NCBI GenBank assembly: GCA_014730275.1
Contig: WJIL01000129.1
Location: 1 to 34,876, forward strand
Length of the DNA: 34,876 bases
Direction: 5' to 3'
From: Candidatus Lokiarchaeota archaeon
GTDB taxonomy: Archaea; Asgardarchaeota; Thorarchaeia; Thorarchaeales; Thorarchaeaceae
Below the pieces are notes generated by a model that saw nothing but the letters and a program-made list of their open reading frames with translations, was not told the origin of the DNA and did no database searches. Positions 1 to 7,765 of the stretch are shown here, one piece after another; within the stretch, counting starts at the first letter, position 1, and each line of letters opens with the position of its first letter. The position numbers were made by a program, and so were the translations under genes.

Positions 1-458
1 TATTCATAATTGAAGAAAAGACTCAAACGTCCATAGAAACCCTCCAGTGGACCGTTCTTAATGATACAATAACCAGTGTCAGGATTGAGTTCCACTGTAT
101 ATGCTCTGTCTATGTAGTATCCCGTTGGGGTGTTCGCTTCATAGTGTATCTGAAGGGTGATTCGTTCATCAATCTCAACGATGTCAATAGTGATCGATAC
201 TTCGTTATCTACTTTCGTTTCATAGAACAGGGTGCCATTATAAGTTCGAATGTGGTTTCCTTCGACTGTGTAATTCCACTCTCGAATGTACGCAGCTTCG
301 ATTCTGTATTTTATCTCACTGTTTTCGTCCAAGATTTCTGACAATTCTTTAGGTTTTGCTTGAATCCCTGTTATGGCAATGCACTGTGTGGGAATCGATA
401 ATACAACAAGACTGGCAAGAATAGCTCCTACCGCGACTCTGAGCAAAACCCTTTGCAT
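1..458 (-). CDS. Secreted hypothetical protein, 3' end cut off by window edge
   Basis: An open frame reads from ATG at 458 down to base 1 without a stop, about 152 residues. It begins MQRVLLRVAVGAILASLVVL, a positively charged start followed by a hydrophobic stretch ending near PTQCIA, so a signal peptide (possibly a lipoprotein-like Cys at residue 23) is likely. The rest is polar and rich in Thr, Tyr and Ile with alternating hydrophobic residues, as expected for an extracytoplasmic beta-rich domain, and has possible N-glycosylation sites (NYT, NGT). A purine-rich GGAGAGGAA lies 6-15 bases before the ATG and a TATA-like TCTATATG about 35 bases upstream. The family is not recognised. It is divergent from the toxin-antitoxin pair. 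The open plus-strand frames over the same bases look like shadows. Confidence 0.7.
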   Translation of the reverse strand, partial: MQRVLLRVAVGAILASLVVLSIPTQCIAITGIQAKPKELSEILDENSEIKYRIEAAYIREWNYTVEGNHIRTYNGTLFYETKVDNEVSITIDIVEIDERITLQIHYEANTPTGYYIDRAYTVELNPDTGYCIIKNGPLEGFYGRLSLFFNYE

Positions 459-617
459 TACTGTTCCTCTCCATATTGCTTTTCCAACATATAGAATGGT
501 TGGTGACGTTTATCTATTTTTTGACAATATCCGGAGGCATTGCCGCATTTTCGCTTTCCCTCCCATTATGAGACCAATTTGTAGATTCCTCTTACTTTTC
601 AAAGGGAGGACCGTTGT

Positions 618-627
618 CGTTATATAC
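618..627 (+). promoter_or_regulatory. TATA box of the toxin-antitoxin pair
   Basis: GTTATATACC lies about 30 bases before the ATG at 656. That spacing places an archaeal transcription start within a few bases of the ATG, giving a leaderless or nearly leaderless message. A near-palindromic GTATAC at 641-646 sits at the expected start of transcription and could serve antitoxin autoregulation (inference). Confidence 0.5.
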
Positions 628-655
628 CCAGTATTACATGGTATACATGATTGAT

Positions 656-961
656 ATGACTGAAGTACTCTCGGTGAGAATTGATGAAGACCTGAAAGAG
701 CGACTATCATATCTGATGGATCACCGAAAAATCGTAGACAGGTCTGCATACCTGCGTCAATTGATTGACAGAGCCCTTACCGAAGATCTCCTTGATTACC
801 TTGCAGATGAAGTGAAATCAAAACGAATCAGTGTTTGGAAAGCCGCTTCCATTGCAGAGATACCATGGCGAGCGATGGTGAATGAGTTGGCCAAGAGAGA
901 TGTTCCTACTTATGATGAACAGGCTTTTCGAGAGGATCTCCGTTTCCTAGAGGAACACTAG
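656..961 (+). CDS. UPF0175/RHH-type antitoxin
   Basis: A 101-residue protein with two parts. Residues 1-42 (MTEVLSVRIDEDLKERL..., then RSAYLRQLIDRAL) look like a ribbon-helix-helix DNA-binding fold. Residues 50-85, with KSKRISVWKAASIAEIP and NELAKRDVP, match the UPF0175 predicted-antitoxin HTH. UPF0175 proteins are known partners of DUF3368 PIN toxins, and such a toxin follows one base after this stop codon. Start choice: the frame is also open from TTG 614 and ATG 638 or 647, but ATG 656 fits the TATA box at 618-627 and the family's usual N-terminus (short lead-in then VSVRI). It probably neutralises the downstream nuclease and represses its own promoter, the usual type II arrangement. Confidence 0.85.
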   Translation: MTEVLSVRIDEDLKERLSYLMDHRKIVDRSAYLRQLIDRALTEDLLDYLADEVKSKRISVWKAASIAEIPWRAMVNELAKRDVPTYDEQAFREDLRFLEEH

Positions 962-962
962 C

Positions 963-1469
963 TTGATTGCCGTTGTCAACGCATCACCCTTGATATACCT
1001 TGGAAAAGCGGGGCTTCTGAACCTACTTCAGGTGCTTTTCGATGATGCGGTTGTATCAAGACAAGTAGAACAGGAGGTTCTTGATTCTAGCTACTCTGAG
1101 TATGTATCTCTAAAAAGCGCATTTGACGATTGGCTGAATATAACAGAAACTGAACTGACTGACGAATTTCAAAAACTCAGTAATTTTGGCCTTCACATCG
1201 GGGAGGTTCATACCCTTGCCCTGGCTCTACAGCTGAGAAAGCAGAAAAAAGAATCAGTGGTTGTAATTGATGACCTTGCAGCTAGGGATGTGGCTCGCAC
1301 ATTGGATCTGGCTGTCACGGGAACCATTGGCATCATTCTTCAAGCAAGAAAACAGGGTCGAATCTCAACGAAGAAGGCCTTATCAACGGTGGAATTTTTG
1401 GTGCAAGAAACAACCTTCCGGATGTCTACTAAACTCTATTCTCAGGTCCTATCTGAAATTGAAGGATAG
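963..1469 (+). CDS. DUF3368 PIN-domain toxin
   Basis: A 168-residue PIN-like protein. It opens MIAVVNASPLIYLGKAGLLN, the classic DUF3368 N-terminus. Likely metal-binding acidic residues follow: E36/E38 in VEQEVL, E81 in GEVHTLALA, and D103/D104 in VIDDLAARDVAR. Where most PIN domains have a first-strand Asp, this one has Asn (N6). It starts at TTG 963 one base after the antitoxin stop, so the genes are almost certainly co-transcribed and translationally coupled. Known family role: ribonuclease toxin held by the UPF0175 antitoxin. Whether the Asn weakens catalysis cannot be told from sequence. Confidence 0.85.
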   Translation: MIAVVNASPLIYLGKAGLLNLLQVLFDDAVVSRQVEQEVLDSSYSEYVSLKSAFDDWLNITETELTDEFQKLSNFGLHIGEVHTLALALQLRKQKKESVVVIDDLAARDVARTLDLAVTGTIGIILQARKQGRISTKKALSTVEFLVQETTFRMSTKLYSQVLSEIEG

Positions 1470-1783
1470 TCAACAGCTATTGCTTTGTCTACCGTGCAAT
1501 GTCTTTGAACTCTATACGCTCTTGGTAGCACTACTCAATCCTCAAGACGTCCATCAGGGAGCATTCGAAGATTGTGTATGATATATCTCTCTAAATCCCT
1601 ACTGATTATTCTCGCTTTGATAGAATCCAGTTCGTTCACTTCTCTGCTATCTGTTCTCGACTGACTGATGAGTAAATCTTGCAATACGAGCCGATCACCT
1701 TTAGGCGAGGATACTGTCATTCTACAGCCAGTAAACCAGAGTATAAATTCGAAATCGGACAGGTTCACTCACAGGCGATATTC
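1470..1783. other. Non-coding stretch between toxin and sirtuin
   Basis: 314 bases without a convincing gene. A minus-strand frame (1535-1768, GTG start, 77 codons) is open, but its start lies under the sirtuin's TATA box, it has no ribosome site, and it resembles no family I know. The plus frame of the sirtuin is also open back to TTG 1679, but this extension adds residues atypical for the family. I see no RNA gene. Confidence 0.5.
1741..1750 (+). promoter_or_regulatory. TATA box of the sirtuin gene
   Basis: GTATAAATTC about 38 bases before ATG 1784 resembles an archaeal TATA box. It would give a leader of roughly 10-15 bases. It supports the 1784 start over the longer frame. Confidence 0.45.
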
Positions 1784-2524
1784 ATGTCCACGGAAATTGT
1801 TTCCGCAAGTCAGATTATAGAAAATGCCGAGTATCTTATTGCTCTCACAGGAGCCGGGATTTCAAAAGAATCGAACATACCAACTTTCCGCGGTGAAGAT
1901 GGTCTCTGGAGGGAATATGATGCTACCGATTTGGCTACGCCTTCAGCCTTTGCAAGGGATCCCGAACTGGTCTGGGAGTGGTATTCATGGAGGCAGAACT
2001 TGATTGCTGATTGTGAACCAAATCCTGCACACCTTACTCTTGCAGAGTGGGAAGAGGAGGGGTTACTCGAGTGTGTCATTACCCAAAACGTTGACGGGCT
2101 TCATCATAGGGCAGGGTCAGAGGACATCTACGAGGTACACGGAGATATCTGGGCTGTCAAGTGCACGAACTGTGATTACCGTGGGCGGCTTGATGAGCTC
2201 GCAGATGGAGTGCCGCATTGTGAAGAGTGTGGTTCGATACTACGACCAGATGTTGTTTGGTTTGGGGAAAGTCTAGATCAAGACGTCATGAGTCAAGTCT
2301 ACTCGGAGCTTCAGCAAGCCGACACGTGCATCATAATCGGTACCTCTGGAATAGTTCAGCCTGCAGCATCATTTCCCCTTATTGTCAAACGGTCCGGTGG
2401 TTCTGCAATCGAAGTGAATATCGAAAAGACTCCTTTGACTTCAGCGGTTGATATACACATCGACGGAAAGGCAGGTGCTGTTCTCCCAAAGATTGATTCG
2501 ATGCTAAAAAGACGTGAAGTCTAA
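1784..2524 (+). CDS. sir2: Sir2-family NAD-dependent protein deacylase, class III signature
   Basis: A 246-residue sirtuin, the usual size for the archaeal/bacterial family. GAGIS at 23-27 and GTS at 186-188 belong to the NAD-binding Rossmann fold. QNVDGLH at 101-107 and catalytic H119 (EVHG) form the active site. C127/C130 and C146/C149 form the zinc ribbon. Residues WEWYSWR contain Y67-x-x-R70, the Tyr/Arg pair that in class III sirtuins (human SIRT5, bacterial CobB) binds the carboxylate of succinyl- or malonyl-lysine. It therefore probably removes acidic acyl groups as well as, or instead of, acetyl groups (inference from motif). Start 1784 gives the standard length and has a TATA box upstream. 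The next gene lies 78 bases on and may or may not share a transcript. Confidence 0.93.
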   Translation: MSTEIVSASQIIENAEYLIALTGAGISKESNIPTFRGEDGLWREYDATDLATPSAFARDPELVWEWYSWRQNLIADCEPNPAHLTLAEWEEEGLLECVITQNVDGLHHRAGSEDIYEVHGDIWAVKCTNCDYRGRLDELADGVPHCEECGSILRPDVVWFGESLDQDVMSQVYSELQQADTCIIIGTSGIVQPAASFPLIVKRSGGSAIEVNIEKTPLTSAVDIHIDGKAGAVLPKIDSMLKRREV

Positions 2525-2602
2525 TCCATTTCAACTGCGCTGTATTGCAGACAAGAGATAAATGGGGGAACCAAGGATTGGTTTATTCAGGGTGGCAATT
2601 CA

Positions 2603-3598
2603 TTGGATATATTGGTAACCGGCGGCACCGGTTTCATAGGCAAGAACTTGGTTAAACGCCTCCTTTCTTATGGGCATCACGTGAGCGTCCTTATTCGCGA
2701 AACTAGCGATACATCAGTACTACCTGATGCTGTTAATTTGGAGCTAGGTAATCTACTTGATAAAAGCTCCCTAACAGATATTGTCGAAGGCAAGGAAGTA
2801 GTCTTCCATCTTGCGGCTTACTTCGATTTCTATCCTAGCGACAAGGATCTCATGTATCGGGTAAATGTTGATGGGACAAGAATGCTGGCTGAAGCCAGTG
2901 CTGATGCTTCAGTTAGCAAGTTCATTTACTGCTCAAGTACTGAAGCAATTGGACCAGTTGATGATCCTCCTGCTGACGAGGAGACAGAACCGCAACCTGC
3001 ATTTGACTACGGTAAGAGCAAAGTCTTGGCAGAAGAAGCTGTTAGGGAAGTCTCTTCTGAGAGGGATTTGATTCATACCATAGTTCGGCCAACCGGTGTG
3101 ATGGGTGAAGGAGACCTCTATACTGCTTATGAGACCATCAAGGCTCTCAATAGAAAGGAAGTCCCCGTGCTTCCAGGCGATGGCGAGAAGCACATCATGT
3201 ATACCCATGTTGATGATGTAACACGGGGATTTGAGGCCACCATGGTTCCAGCTGCCAACGATGAGACCATTATTATCTGCCCCGATAATCCTATGAAATA
3301 CAATGACTTAGTCGAGTACATTTGTGATCTTCTTGGGGTTGAACCGCCCAAGAGACATGTTCCCACGACGCTTGCTAAACTGGGAATAGCGCTGATGAGC
3401 CCGTTCAAGAATTGGAAAGAGAACACATTTCTATGGCATCCTCAGACGATCCAAAGTATGGATGAAGAACGCTGGTACAGCAATGAAAAAGCAAAGAGGT
3501 TGCTGGATTGGGAGCCACGGATTAGCATGAAAGAGGGGCTGAAGAGGGCAATTGATTGGTACTATGAAAACGGCTATCTAGAACGGAGGCAGCAATAA
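2603..3598 (+). CDS. Extended SDR (NAD-dependent epimerase/dehydratase)
   Basis: A 331-residue extended short-chain dehydrogenase/reductase. The N-terminal GGTGFIG (residues 7-13) is the NAD(P)-binding glycine motif. The catalytic set is a Ser/Thr in YCSSTEAIG (about 109-117) and Y136-x-x-x-K140 (DYGKSK). The family includes nucleotide-sugar epimerases, dihydroflavonol reductases and 3-beta-hydroxysteroid dehydrogenases. Fragments such as RPTGVMGEGD and HVDDVTRGFE fit the general atypical-extended SDR pattern but do not fix a substrate. The TTG start sits just before the glycine motif, with a GGGTGG purine stretch upstream. Its stop codon directly abuts the start of the LctP-type permease, which suggests a shared job: the enzyme may act on a compound that permease carries (inference). 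Confidence 0.85.
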   Translation: MDILVTGGTGFIGKNLVKRLLSYGHHVSVLIRETSDTSVLPDAVNLELGNLLDKSSLTDIVEGKEVVFHLAAYFDFYPSDKDLMYRVNVDGTRMLAEASADASVSKFIYCSSTEAIGPVDDPPADEETEPQPAFDYGKSKVLAEEAVREVSSERDLIHTIVRPTGVMGEGDLYTAYETIKALNRKEVPVLPGDGEKHIMYTHVDDVTRGFEATMVPAANDETIIICPDNPMKYNDLVEYICDLLGVEPPKRHVPTTLAKLGIALMSPFKNWKENTFLWHPQTIQSMDEERWYSNEKAKRLLDWEPRISMKEGLKRAIDWYYENGYLERRQQ

Positions 3599-5203
3599 TT
3601 GGAGCCACTCATCGGCCTAATCCTTGTAGTGATGCCAATCATTCTTGCTTTTGTAATGCTGGTGGGCCTTCATCGAGCTGCTGATGTGACTGGAGTAGTT
3701 GTTTGGCTTGTGACGCTAGGCATCGCGATTGTTGCCTTTAGCACGGACATAGGAATAGCCCTTACTGCAAGCCTTGCAGGCATCATCAAATCATTCCCGA
3801 TTTCCCTAATGGTGGCTTCTTCAATTCTCATGATGACATACATGCAGGAAACGGGAGCACTTCAGCGTCTCATCGTTTTCTTCAAAACGTTAGGTGGTGG
3901 AAGCCGCCCGATGCAAATCATGCTGATCAGTCTAGGTCTCGGGCTGTTTCTTGTCGGTATCGGGGCAACCCCCGTATCGATGCTCCCACCGGTGATGCTG
4001 GCTCTTGGCTTCTCTCCACTTGTCTCTGTAGCTCTCCCTTCCATAGGGTATGACCCACTCACAACATTTGCTCTTCTAGGTGTTCCAGCAGTAGTTTTCC
4101 AAGGCGAATACGCGGCAGTATCTGGAATCAGTTTGCCTCTATGGGAGGTTGGGATTACATTTGCAATGTATATGCCAATAATCACAACCATGATTGCCAT
4201 ATCCATGCTCTGGATTGCAGGTGGTAGGGAACTCCTCGCCAGCAAAGAAGGGCTGTTTCTGGCCATACTCAGTGGCGTAACAGCAGGTGGAATTGCCATT
4301 CTCAGCAATCTTGCTTTTGTCAATCAAACCACACTCACCAACGTTTTTGCTGGAGCTGGAGTGATGGGAGTGCTTTTTGCCTATTCCAAGATACGGGGCC
4401 GTCCGATACTTGACCAATCTGTATTAGACGATGATGATCGGTTGATTCAACAGTCTATGAATTTGCGAAAGGCAAGCATCCCCTGGATTATTCTTGTTGT
4501 ACTCTGTTTGATTACGAATCTGATTCCACCTGTGAAGGACTTGCTTTTTACACAGCTGAGTTTTCCAGTGAACCTACCTGGCTATCCTTATGGGATTAAG
4601 ACAAGGTTTCTATGGCAAGCATATACTCTCATGCTCATTGCTACAATTGTATCAATCCCTCTCCTAGGGAGTGATAAGCAAACACTAGCCAACACTTCCA
4701 AGAAGTTTCTCAAGAGGGCGCCTCGGCCGGTTCTAGCCGCTGCAATTTTCTTCGCAATGGCTGAAGTTATGAATTTCAGCGGTTTCACAATCGCAGCCGA
4801 TGGGACATGGGCATTTCCTGAAGCTAATCCAACCAACAATATGATTCATCTCTTGGCAACAAGTACTTCCTCATCTTTGGGTGTCTTCTACCCGCTTACC
4901 GCTGCCTTTCTGGGTCTTCTCGCTGGATTCATATCCGGATCTGAGACTTCGGCTATTGCACTCTTCACCGGATATCACTATCAGGCCAGTACAATGATTG
5001 GCGCTGACTCGCTGGTGGTATCTGCGTCAAATGGAATTGGCGGTGGGTTGGCCAGTGTATTGAGCCCAGCAAAAGTACAGAACGCCGCAGCAGTGATAGA
5101 TGAAATCGGTATTGAAGGGGAGGTCATTCGGTATGGAGCTATCATCGCGATAGTCATCACTGGCGTTGTGGCCGGCCTAACGATGCTATGGGCATTCGCA
5201 TAG
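3599..5203 (+). CDS. LctP-family (L-lactate/glycolate permease-like) transporter
   Basis: A 534-residue polytopic membrane protein with roughly 12-14 hydrophobic helices. The N-half has GIGATPVSMLPPVMLALGF and SIGYDPLTTFALLGVP. The C-half has FISGSETSAIALFTG followed by VSASNGIGGG and LSPAKVQNAAAVIDEIG. These correspond to the conserved SGS-type loop and the 'SP.. A..A.. G..G.E' tail of the lactate permease family (TC 2.A.14), proton-coupled uptake systems for 2-hydroxy-monocarboxylates. The TTG start follows the SDR stop with no gap, so the two genes are translationally coupled. The substrate is uncertain: overall match to characterised lactate carriers is recognisable but not close. A GC-rich stem-loop follows the gene. 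Confidence 0.8.
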   Translation: MEPLIGLILVVMPIILAFVMLVGLHRAADVTGVVVWLVTLGIAIVAFSTDIGIALTASLAGIIKSFPISLMVASSILMMTYMQETGALQRLIVFFKTLGGGSRPMQIMLISLGLGLFLVGIGATPVSMLPPVMLALGFSPLVSVALPSIGYDPLTTFALLGVPAVVFQGEYAAVSGISLPLWEVGITFAMYMPIITTMIAISMLWIAGGRELLASKEGLFLAILSGVTAGGIAILSNLAFVNQTTLTNVFAGAGVMGVLFAYSKIRGRPILDQSVLDDDDRLIQQSMNLRKASIPWIILVVLCLITNLIPPVKDLLFTQLSFPVNLPGYPYGIKTRFLWQAYTLMLIATIVSIPLLGSDKQTLANTSKKFLKRAPRPVLAAAIFFAMAEVMNFSGFTIAADGTWAFPEANPTNNMIHLLATSTSSSLGVFYPLTAAFLGLLAGFISGSETSAIALFTGYHYQASTMIGADSLVVSASNGIGGGLASVLSPAKVQNAAAVIDEIGIEGEVIRYGAIIAIVITGVVAGLTMLWAFA

Positions 5204-5249
5204 CCAGCTATAGGAGTGAAACCTTCTCCTAAGAATAAAAAGAAAGGGC

Positions 5250-5268
5250 GAGGGCCCTAAGGGCCCTC
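5250..5268. terminator. GC-rich stem-loop between convergent genes
   Basis: GAGGGCCCT and AGGGCCCTC form a perfect inverted repeat separated by a single A; in practice about seven pairs would form around a CTAAG loop. It lies between the 3' ends of the LctP-type permease (+) and the OB-fold protein (-), so it can act on either transcript. No long T-tract follows on the plus side. On the minus side, TTCTTTTTATTC follows within about 10 bases. Confidence 0.6.
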
Positions 5269-5277
5269 CCAATTAAA

Positions 5278-5790
5278 TCAATCAGTTGACTCTGCTCTGT
5301 TGTTGCGTTTGTAGTTGCCTACGTAACCACCGAAGCTACGATTTGGACGGCCGTAGCCCTCTGATTTCTTCTTTTTCTTCTTTGGTCTGGATTTCTTCTT
5401 GTAGCTCCGTTTTCGCTTATCTCGGTGTTCTTCTTCTGACATATTGACGTCGTAGTTGACTTCCTCGATTTCCTCGTCAGCTTCTTCCAGTTCACTATAC
5501 TTTCCGATTTTCAGACGTAGATGATTTCGAAACGTGCCGGTATACCCGTTTTCCAATTCGTAGGTCTTACCTGTTTCCATCTCATCAATGGACTCATCCC
5601 AAAGAGGTACAACGACAGTACCAGTACTATCTCCAACGGTTGCATCTAGGACTCTGTGCTTGGAACCATCACTCCTTGATGTCACTTCTCGGGCTTCTCC
5701 CTTGTCGACCACCTTGAAGCGAATGTTTACGTTTTTCATACCAGGCTTTAGCTCAGAAACAGTTGCGTCTACAGGTTCAGGTTTAGTCAT
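5278..5790 (-). CDS. OB-fold single-stranded nucleic-acid-binding protein with basic tail
   Basis: A 170-residue protein. Residues about 10-105 form an OB fold of the RPA/SOSS-B (hSSB) type: VSELKPGMKNVNIRFKVVDK, then LDATVGDSTGTVVVPLWDE, then TYELENGYTGTFRNHLRLKI. This is the archaeal single-OB ssDNA-binding arrangement, known to act in replication and repair. After an acidic linker (101-121) comes a Lys/Arg-rich tail with PKKKKKK and a Gly/Tyr/Arg-rich end (SFGGYVGNYKRN), probably disordered and nucleic-acid-binding. The start is ATG 5790. A TATA-like TTTATATA lies about 135 bases upstream on this strand, so the leader may be long. tRNA- or RNA-binding OB proteins are an alternative, but the hSSB-like pattern fits better. 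Confidence 0.82.
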   Translation of the reverse strand: MTKPEPVDATVSELKPGMKNVNIRFKVVDKGEAREVTSRSDGSKHRVLDATVGDSTGTVVVPLWDESIDEMETGKTYELENGYTGTFRNHLRLKIGKYSELEEADEEIEEVNYDVNMSEEEHRDKRKRSYKKKSRPKKKKKKSEGYGRPNRSFGGYVGNYKRNNRAESTD

Positions 5791-5986
5791 AATGAATCAA
5801 ACTCTTCTAACATAGGCGTTTTCTAATACCCCTCAATCAATAAAGACAAATCTACTCTACCAAATGATTTTGGGTAATGCCTCTTTTTACGTCTTTTTAA
5901 GATACACACTTTCAAGCGCGTATATAAAGTTCAGCTTTTGTAGGTGCTACATCTTAGGCTGAGACCCTGTGAATCTTTGGGCACTA

Positions 5987-6859
5987 CTATGGTGGCGCCT
6001 CTTCCATTATTCTTTGATAAAGCGAGTTTAGGGAGATGATGTAAAACGGCAGTATCACCACAATGTCCACAAAGACCCCGATAACCGCCAGTGCAACGAC
6101 AGCCATTGCAAGTGGGTTACTTATCGGTTCCATAATGGTTCCAAAGAGTATGTTCCAAACGGCCAAGGGAGCGAACCAGATAGCAAAGAGAAATAGAAAC
6201 GCTATCCATGTGGTGAATGTCCATAATGGATGCTTGGTAGCAGTACGTATAGCATGCTTCAGTGCTTCTATTGCTGACTTATCTTCCATAAGGCTGGGAA
6301 CATACATGGTTTGCACACCACCAGCAAAGAAGACCCATCCAAAACCAATTGCTCCGAGTATCACATTTGCTGGGCCGCTCACAGATCCGCCAAAGACAAA
6401 AGAAAATGCGGCAGCCGTCAGGACAGCCGGTCCAAGTACAGTAAATGCGATGGTGATGCCACCTAGTGCGAATTTGACAAGGTGCTTCTTGAACCAACTG
6501 AATGGTGTATCTGCCTCTTTACCCTTACTTTCTGTCAATTGCTTAGACATTCCAAACACAGGTGCCATCACCCAAGCACCAATTGCGAAGACAGGAATGA
6601 CAACCAGAATGAACACACTAGTCAGTATGAAAATCAAATCTCCGGAGGAGATAAGGGGTAACCATGTTTCCATTAAATCCCTAAATACTGCATAAGGGTG
6701 CAGCCCCGAAAAGATGGATGACATGATTCCTGCCAAACCCGCAAGCCCGGCTGTCATGAATACCATGATAACAGCCATCTGCGAAACAGCTATGACATAC
6801 GTCATGAAATTGTCTTCCAGATGCTCGGCGGATTTTCGTAGAATCTCAGTCACTATCAA
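5987..6859 (-). CDS. Six-helix integral membrane protein of unknown function
   Basis: A 290-residue protein with about six hydrophobic helices (near 20-45, 76-100, 131-157, 164-185, 215-240, 249-275). Cytoplasmic-looking loops include PFSWFKKHLVKF and MEDKSAIEALKHAIRTATKH. The latter (acidic residue, then SA-EAL followed by a basic amphipathic segment before a helix) is a pattern seen in DUF4013/DUF975/GDPD-membrane-domain-like proteins, but no specific family can be assigned. It starts at TTG 6859, with GAGGTG five bases upstream; GTG 6853 is the alternative. It is divergent from the radical SAM gene, and the shared upstream region carries the palindromic element at 6934-6950. Confidence 0.75.
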   Translation of the reverse strand: MIVTEILRKSAEHLEDNFMTYVIAVSQMAVIMVFMTAGLAGLAGIMSSIFSGLHPYAVFRDLMETWLPLISSGDLIFILTSVFILVVIPVFAIGAWVMAPVFGMSKQLTESKGKEADTPFSWFKKHLVKFALGGITIAFTVLGPAVLTAAAFSFVFGGSVSGPANVILGAIGFGWVFFAGGVQTMYVPSLMEDKSAIEALKHAIRTATKHPLWTFTTWIAFLFLFAIWFAPLAVWNILFGTIMEPISNPLAMAVVALAVIGVFVDIVVILPFYIISLNSLYQRIMEEAPP

Positions 6860-6933
6860 GTAAACACCTCAGATATGGGCTGAATAAGCAATAGCATGAT
6901 CGTTATGCAATCCTCAATTTAGTAATTCTATTG

Positions 6934-6950
6934 GAACTAAGTTCAAGTTA
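6934..6950. promoter_or_regulatory. Palindromic operator-like element in divergent promoter region
   Basis: GAACTAAGTTC (6934-6944) is palindromic around its centre and runs into GTTCAAGTTA (6941-6950). The same 10-base word occurs on the minus strand at 29577-29586, just upstream of the fadD-like gene's ribosome site, next to another CTAAGTT half-site. It could bind a dimeric repressor controlling both loci (inference). It lies about 80 bases before the membrane-protein start and 90 bases before the radical SAM start. Confidence 0.3.
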
Positions 6951-7039
6951 AGTCTTTTTCAAACGCCGCTTATTGCGGAATATCAAGATTCTTGGTGGCT
7001 TCTGAAGTCTTATTTATTCTTTCTAGGAACCCGCCTTAG

Positions 7040-7690
7040 TTGGTCTTGTTGGATCTTACATACTGGTGCGAAAACAAGTTTTATGTGAATCCCTGCATTG
7101 AATGTACCAATGACTGTTTGTTCTGCGTAAGAAACTTCCAGGACGGTGTATATGGTTTCGAGCTTGCTGGTGAAAGAAACCCAAGTGCCCATGAAATCAG
7201 GGAAGCCATAGAGGATACTTGGGATGAGAGATTCACAGATGCTGCGATAGTTGGCTTTGGGGAACCACTACTGAATCTTGATACATCGCTCGAAGCCATA
7301 GTTACATTAGAGGAGCTTTCAGACGTGCCGATGCGTATGGATACAAATGGTCAAGCATCTTTGATCCATCCGTCACGCAATGTAGCTGTTGAGCTCAAGA
7401 ACGCAGGACTAGAGGAAATCCAGATTTCATTGAATGCCTCCTCTGCTAAGGTATATGATTTGCTCTGCCAGTCGGAATTCGGTCTCCGTGCTTATGATGC
7501 CGTACTGCAGTTTGCTCGAAGCTGCAAAGATGTGATGCGGGTTGTTTTATCGGTTGTAGATATTCCCGGAGTAGATATTGAAGCATGTAGGCAAGTAGCT
7601 GATGAACTGCAGGTGGATTTCCGAGTAAGGGGATTCAAGGGTCCTTCACACATTGCCGATAGTATTTCTGAGAAATTGAGTAAAACTTGA
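7040..7690 (+). CDS. Radical SAM protein, TatD-associated type
   Basis: A 216-residue radical SAM protein, shorter than most. The iron-sulfur cluster motif C22-x3-C26-x2-C29 lies in CTNDCLFC, preceded by NKFYVNPCIE. GFGEPLL (72-78) is the SAM-contacting 'GGE'-type motif, and MRMDTNGQA (98-106) is the strand-4 motif. Together with the short length this resembles the TatD-linked radical SAM family, whose reaction is unknown to me. No TatD gene is adjacent here. The TTG start follows a TATA-like CTTATTTATTC by about 25 bases, so the message may be leaderless; TTG 7046 or 7049 are alternatives. An extra Cys (C19) lies close to the cluster motif. MBL-fold and site-2 protease genes follow on the same strand. 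Confidence 0.8.
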   Translation: MVLLDLTYWCENKFYVNPCIECTNDCLFCVRNFQDGVYGFELAGERNPSAHEIREAIEDTWDERFTDAAIVGFGEPLLNLDTSLEAIVTLEELSDVPMRMDTNGQASLIHPSRNVAVELKNAGLEEIQISLNASSAKVYDLLCQSEFGLRAYDAVLQFARSCKDVMRVVLSVVDIPGVDIEACRQVADELQVDFRVRGFKGPSHIADSISEKLSKT

Positions 7691-7732
7691 ACACAGATTC
7701 TCCTGAGGAATTGGTTGTCGAAATATATGACC

Positions 7733-7741
7733 AAATATATC
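7733..7741 (+). promoter_or_regulatory. TATA box of the MBL-fold hydrolase gene
   Basis: AAATATATC lies about 28 bases before ATG 7766, the spacing expected for a nearly leaderless archaeal transcript. The hydrolase may thus have its own promoter despite following the radical SAM gene. Confidence 0.45.
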
Positions 7742-7765
7742 TGATACAATGCTTTCACATAGAAT

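Noticed and set aside
144-341. Open plus-strand frame near the window start
   Set aside because: It runs opposite to the signal-peptide-bearing minus-strand frame 458 to 1, which has a ribosome site and coherent secreted-protein composition.
614-655. Longer antitoxin N-terminus from TTG 614 or ATG 638/647
   Set aside because: It would begin before or within the TATA box at 618-627 and adds residues atypical for the family.
1535-1768. 77-codon minus-strand frame before the sirtuin
   Set aside because: Its GTG start lies under the sirtuin promoter, there is no ribosome site, and it has no family resemblance. It cannot be fully excluded.
1679-1783. N-terminal extension of the sirtuin
   Set aside because: Start 1784 gives normal length and follows a TATA box; the extension codes for an unusual lead-in.
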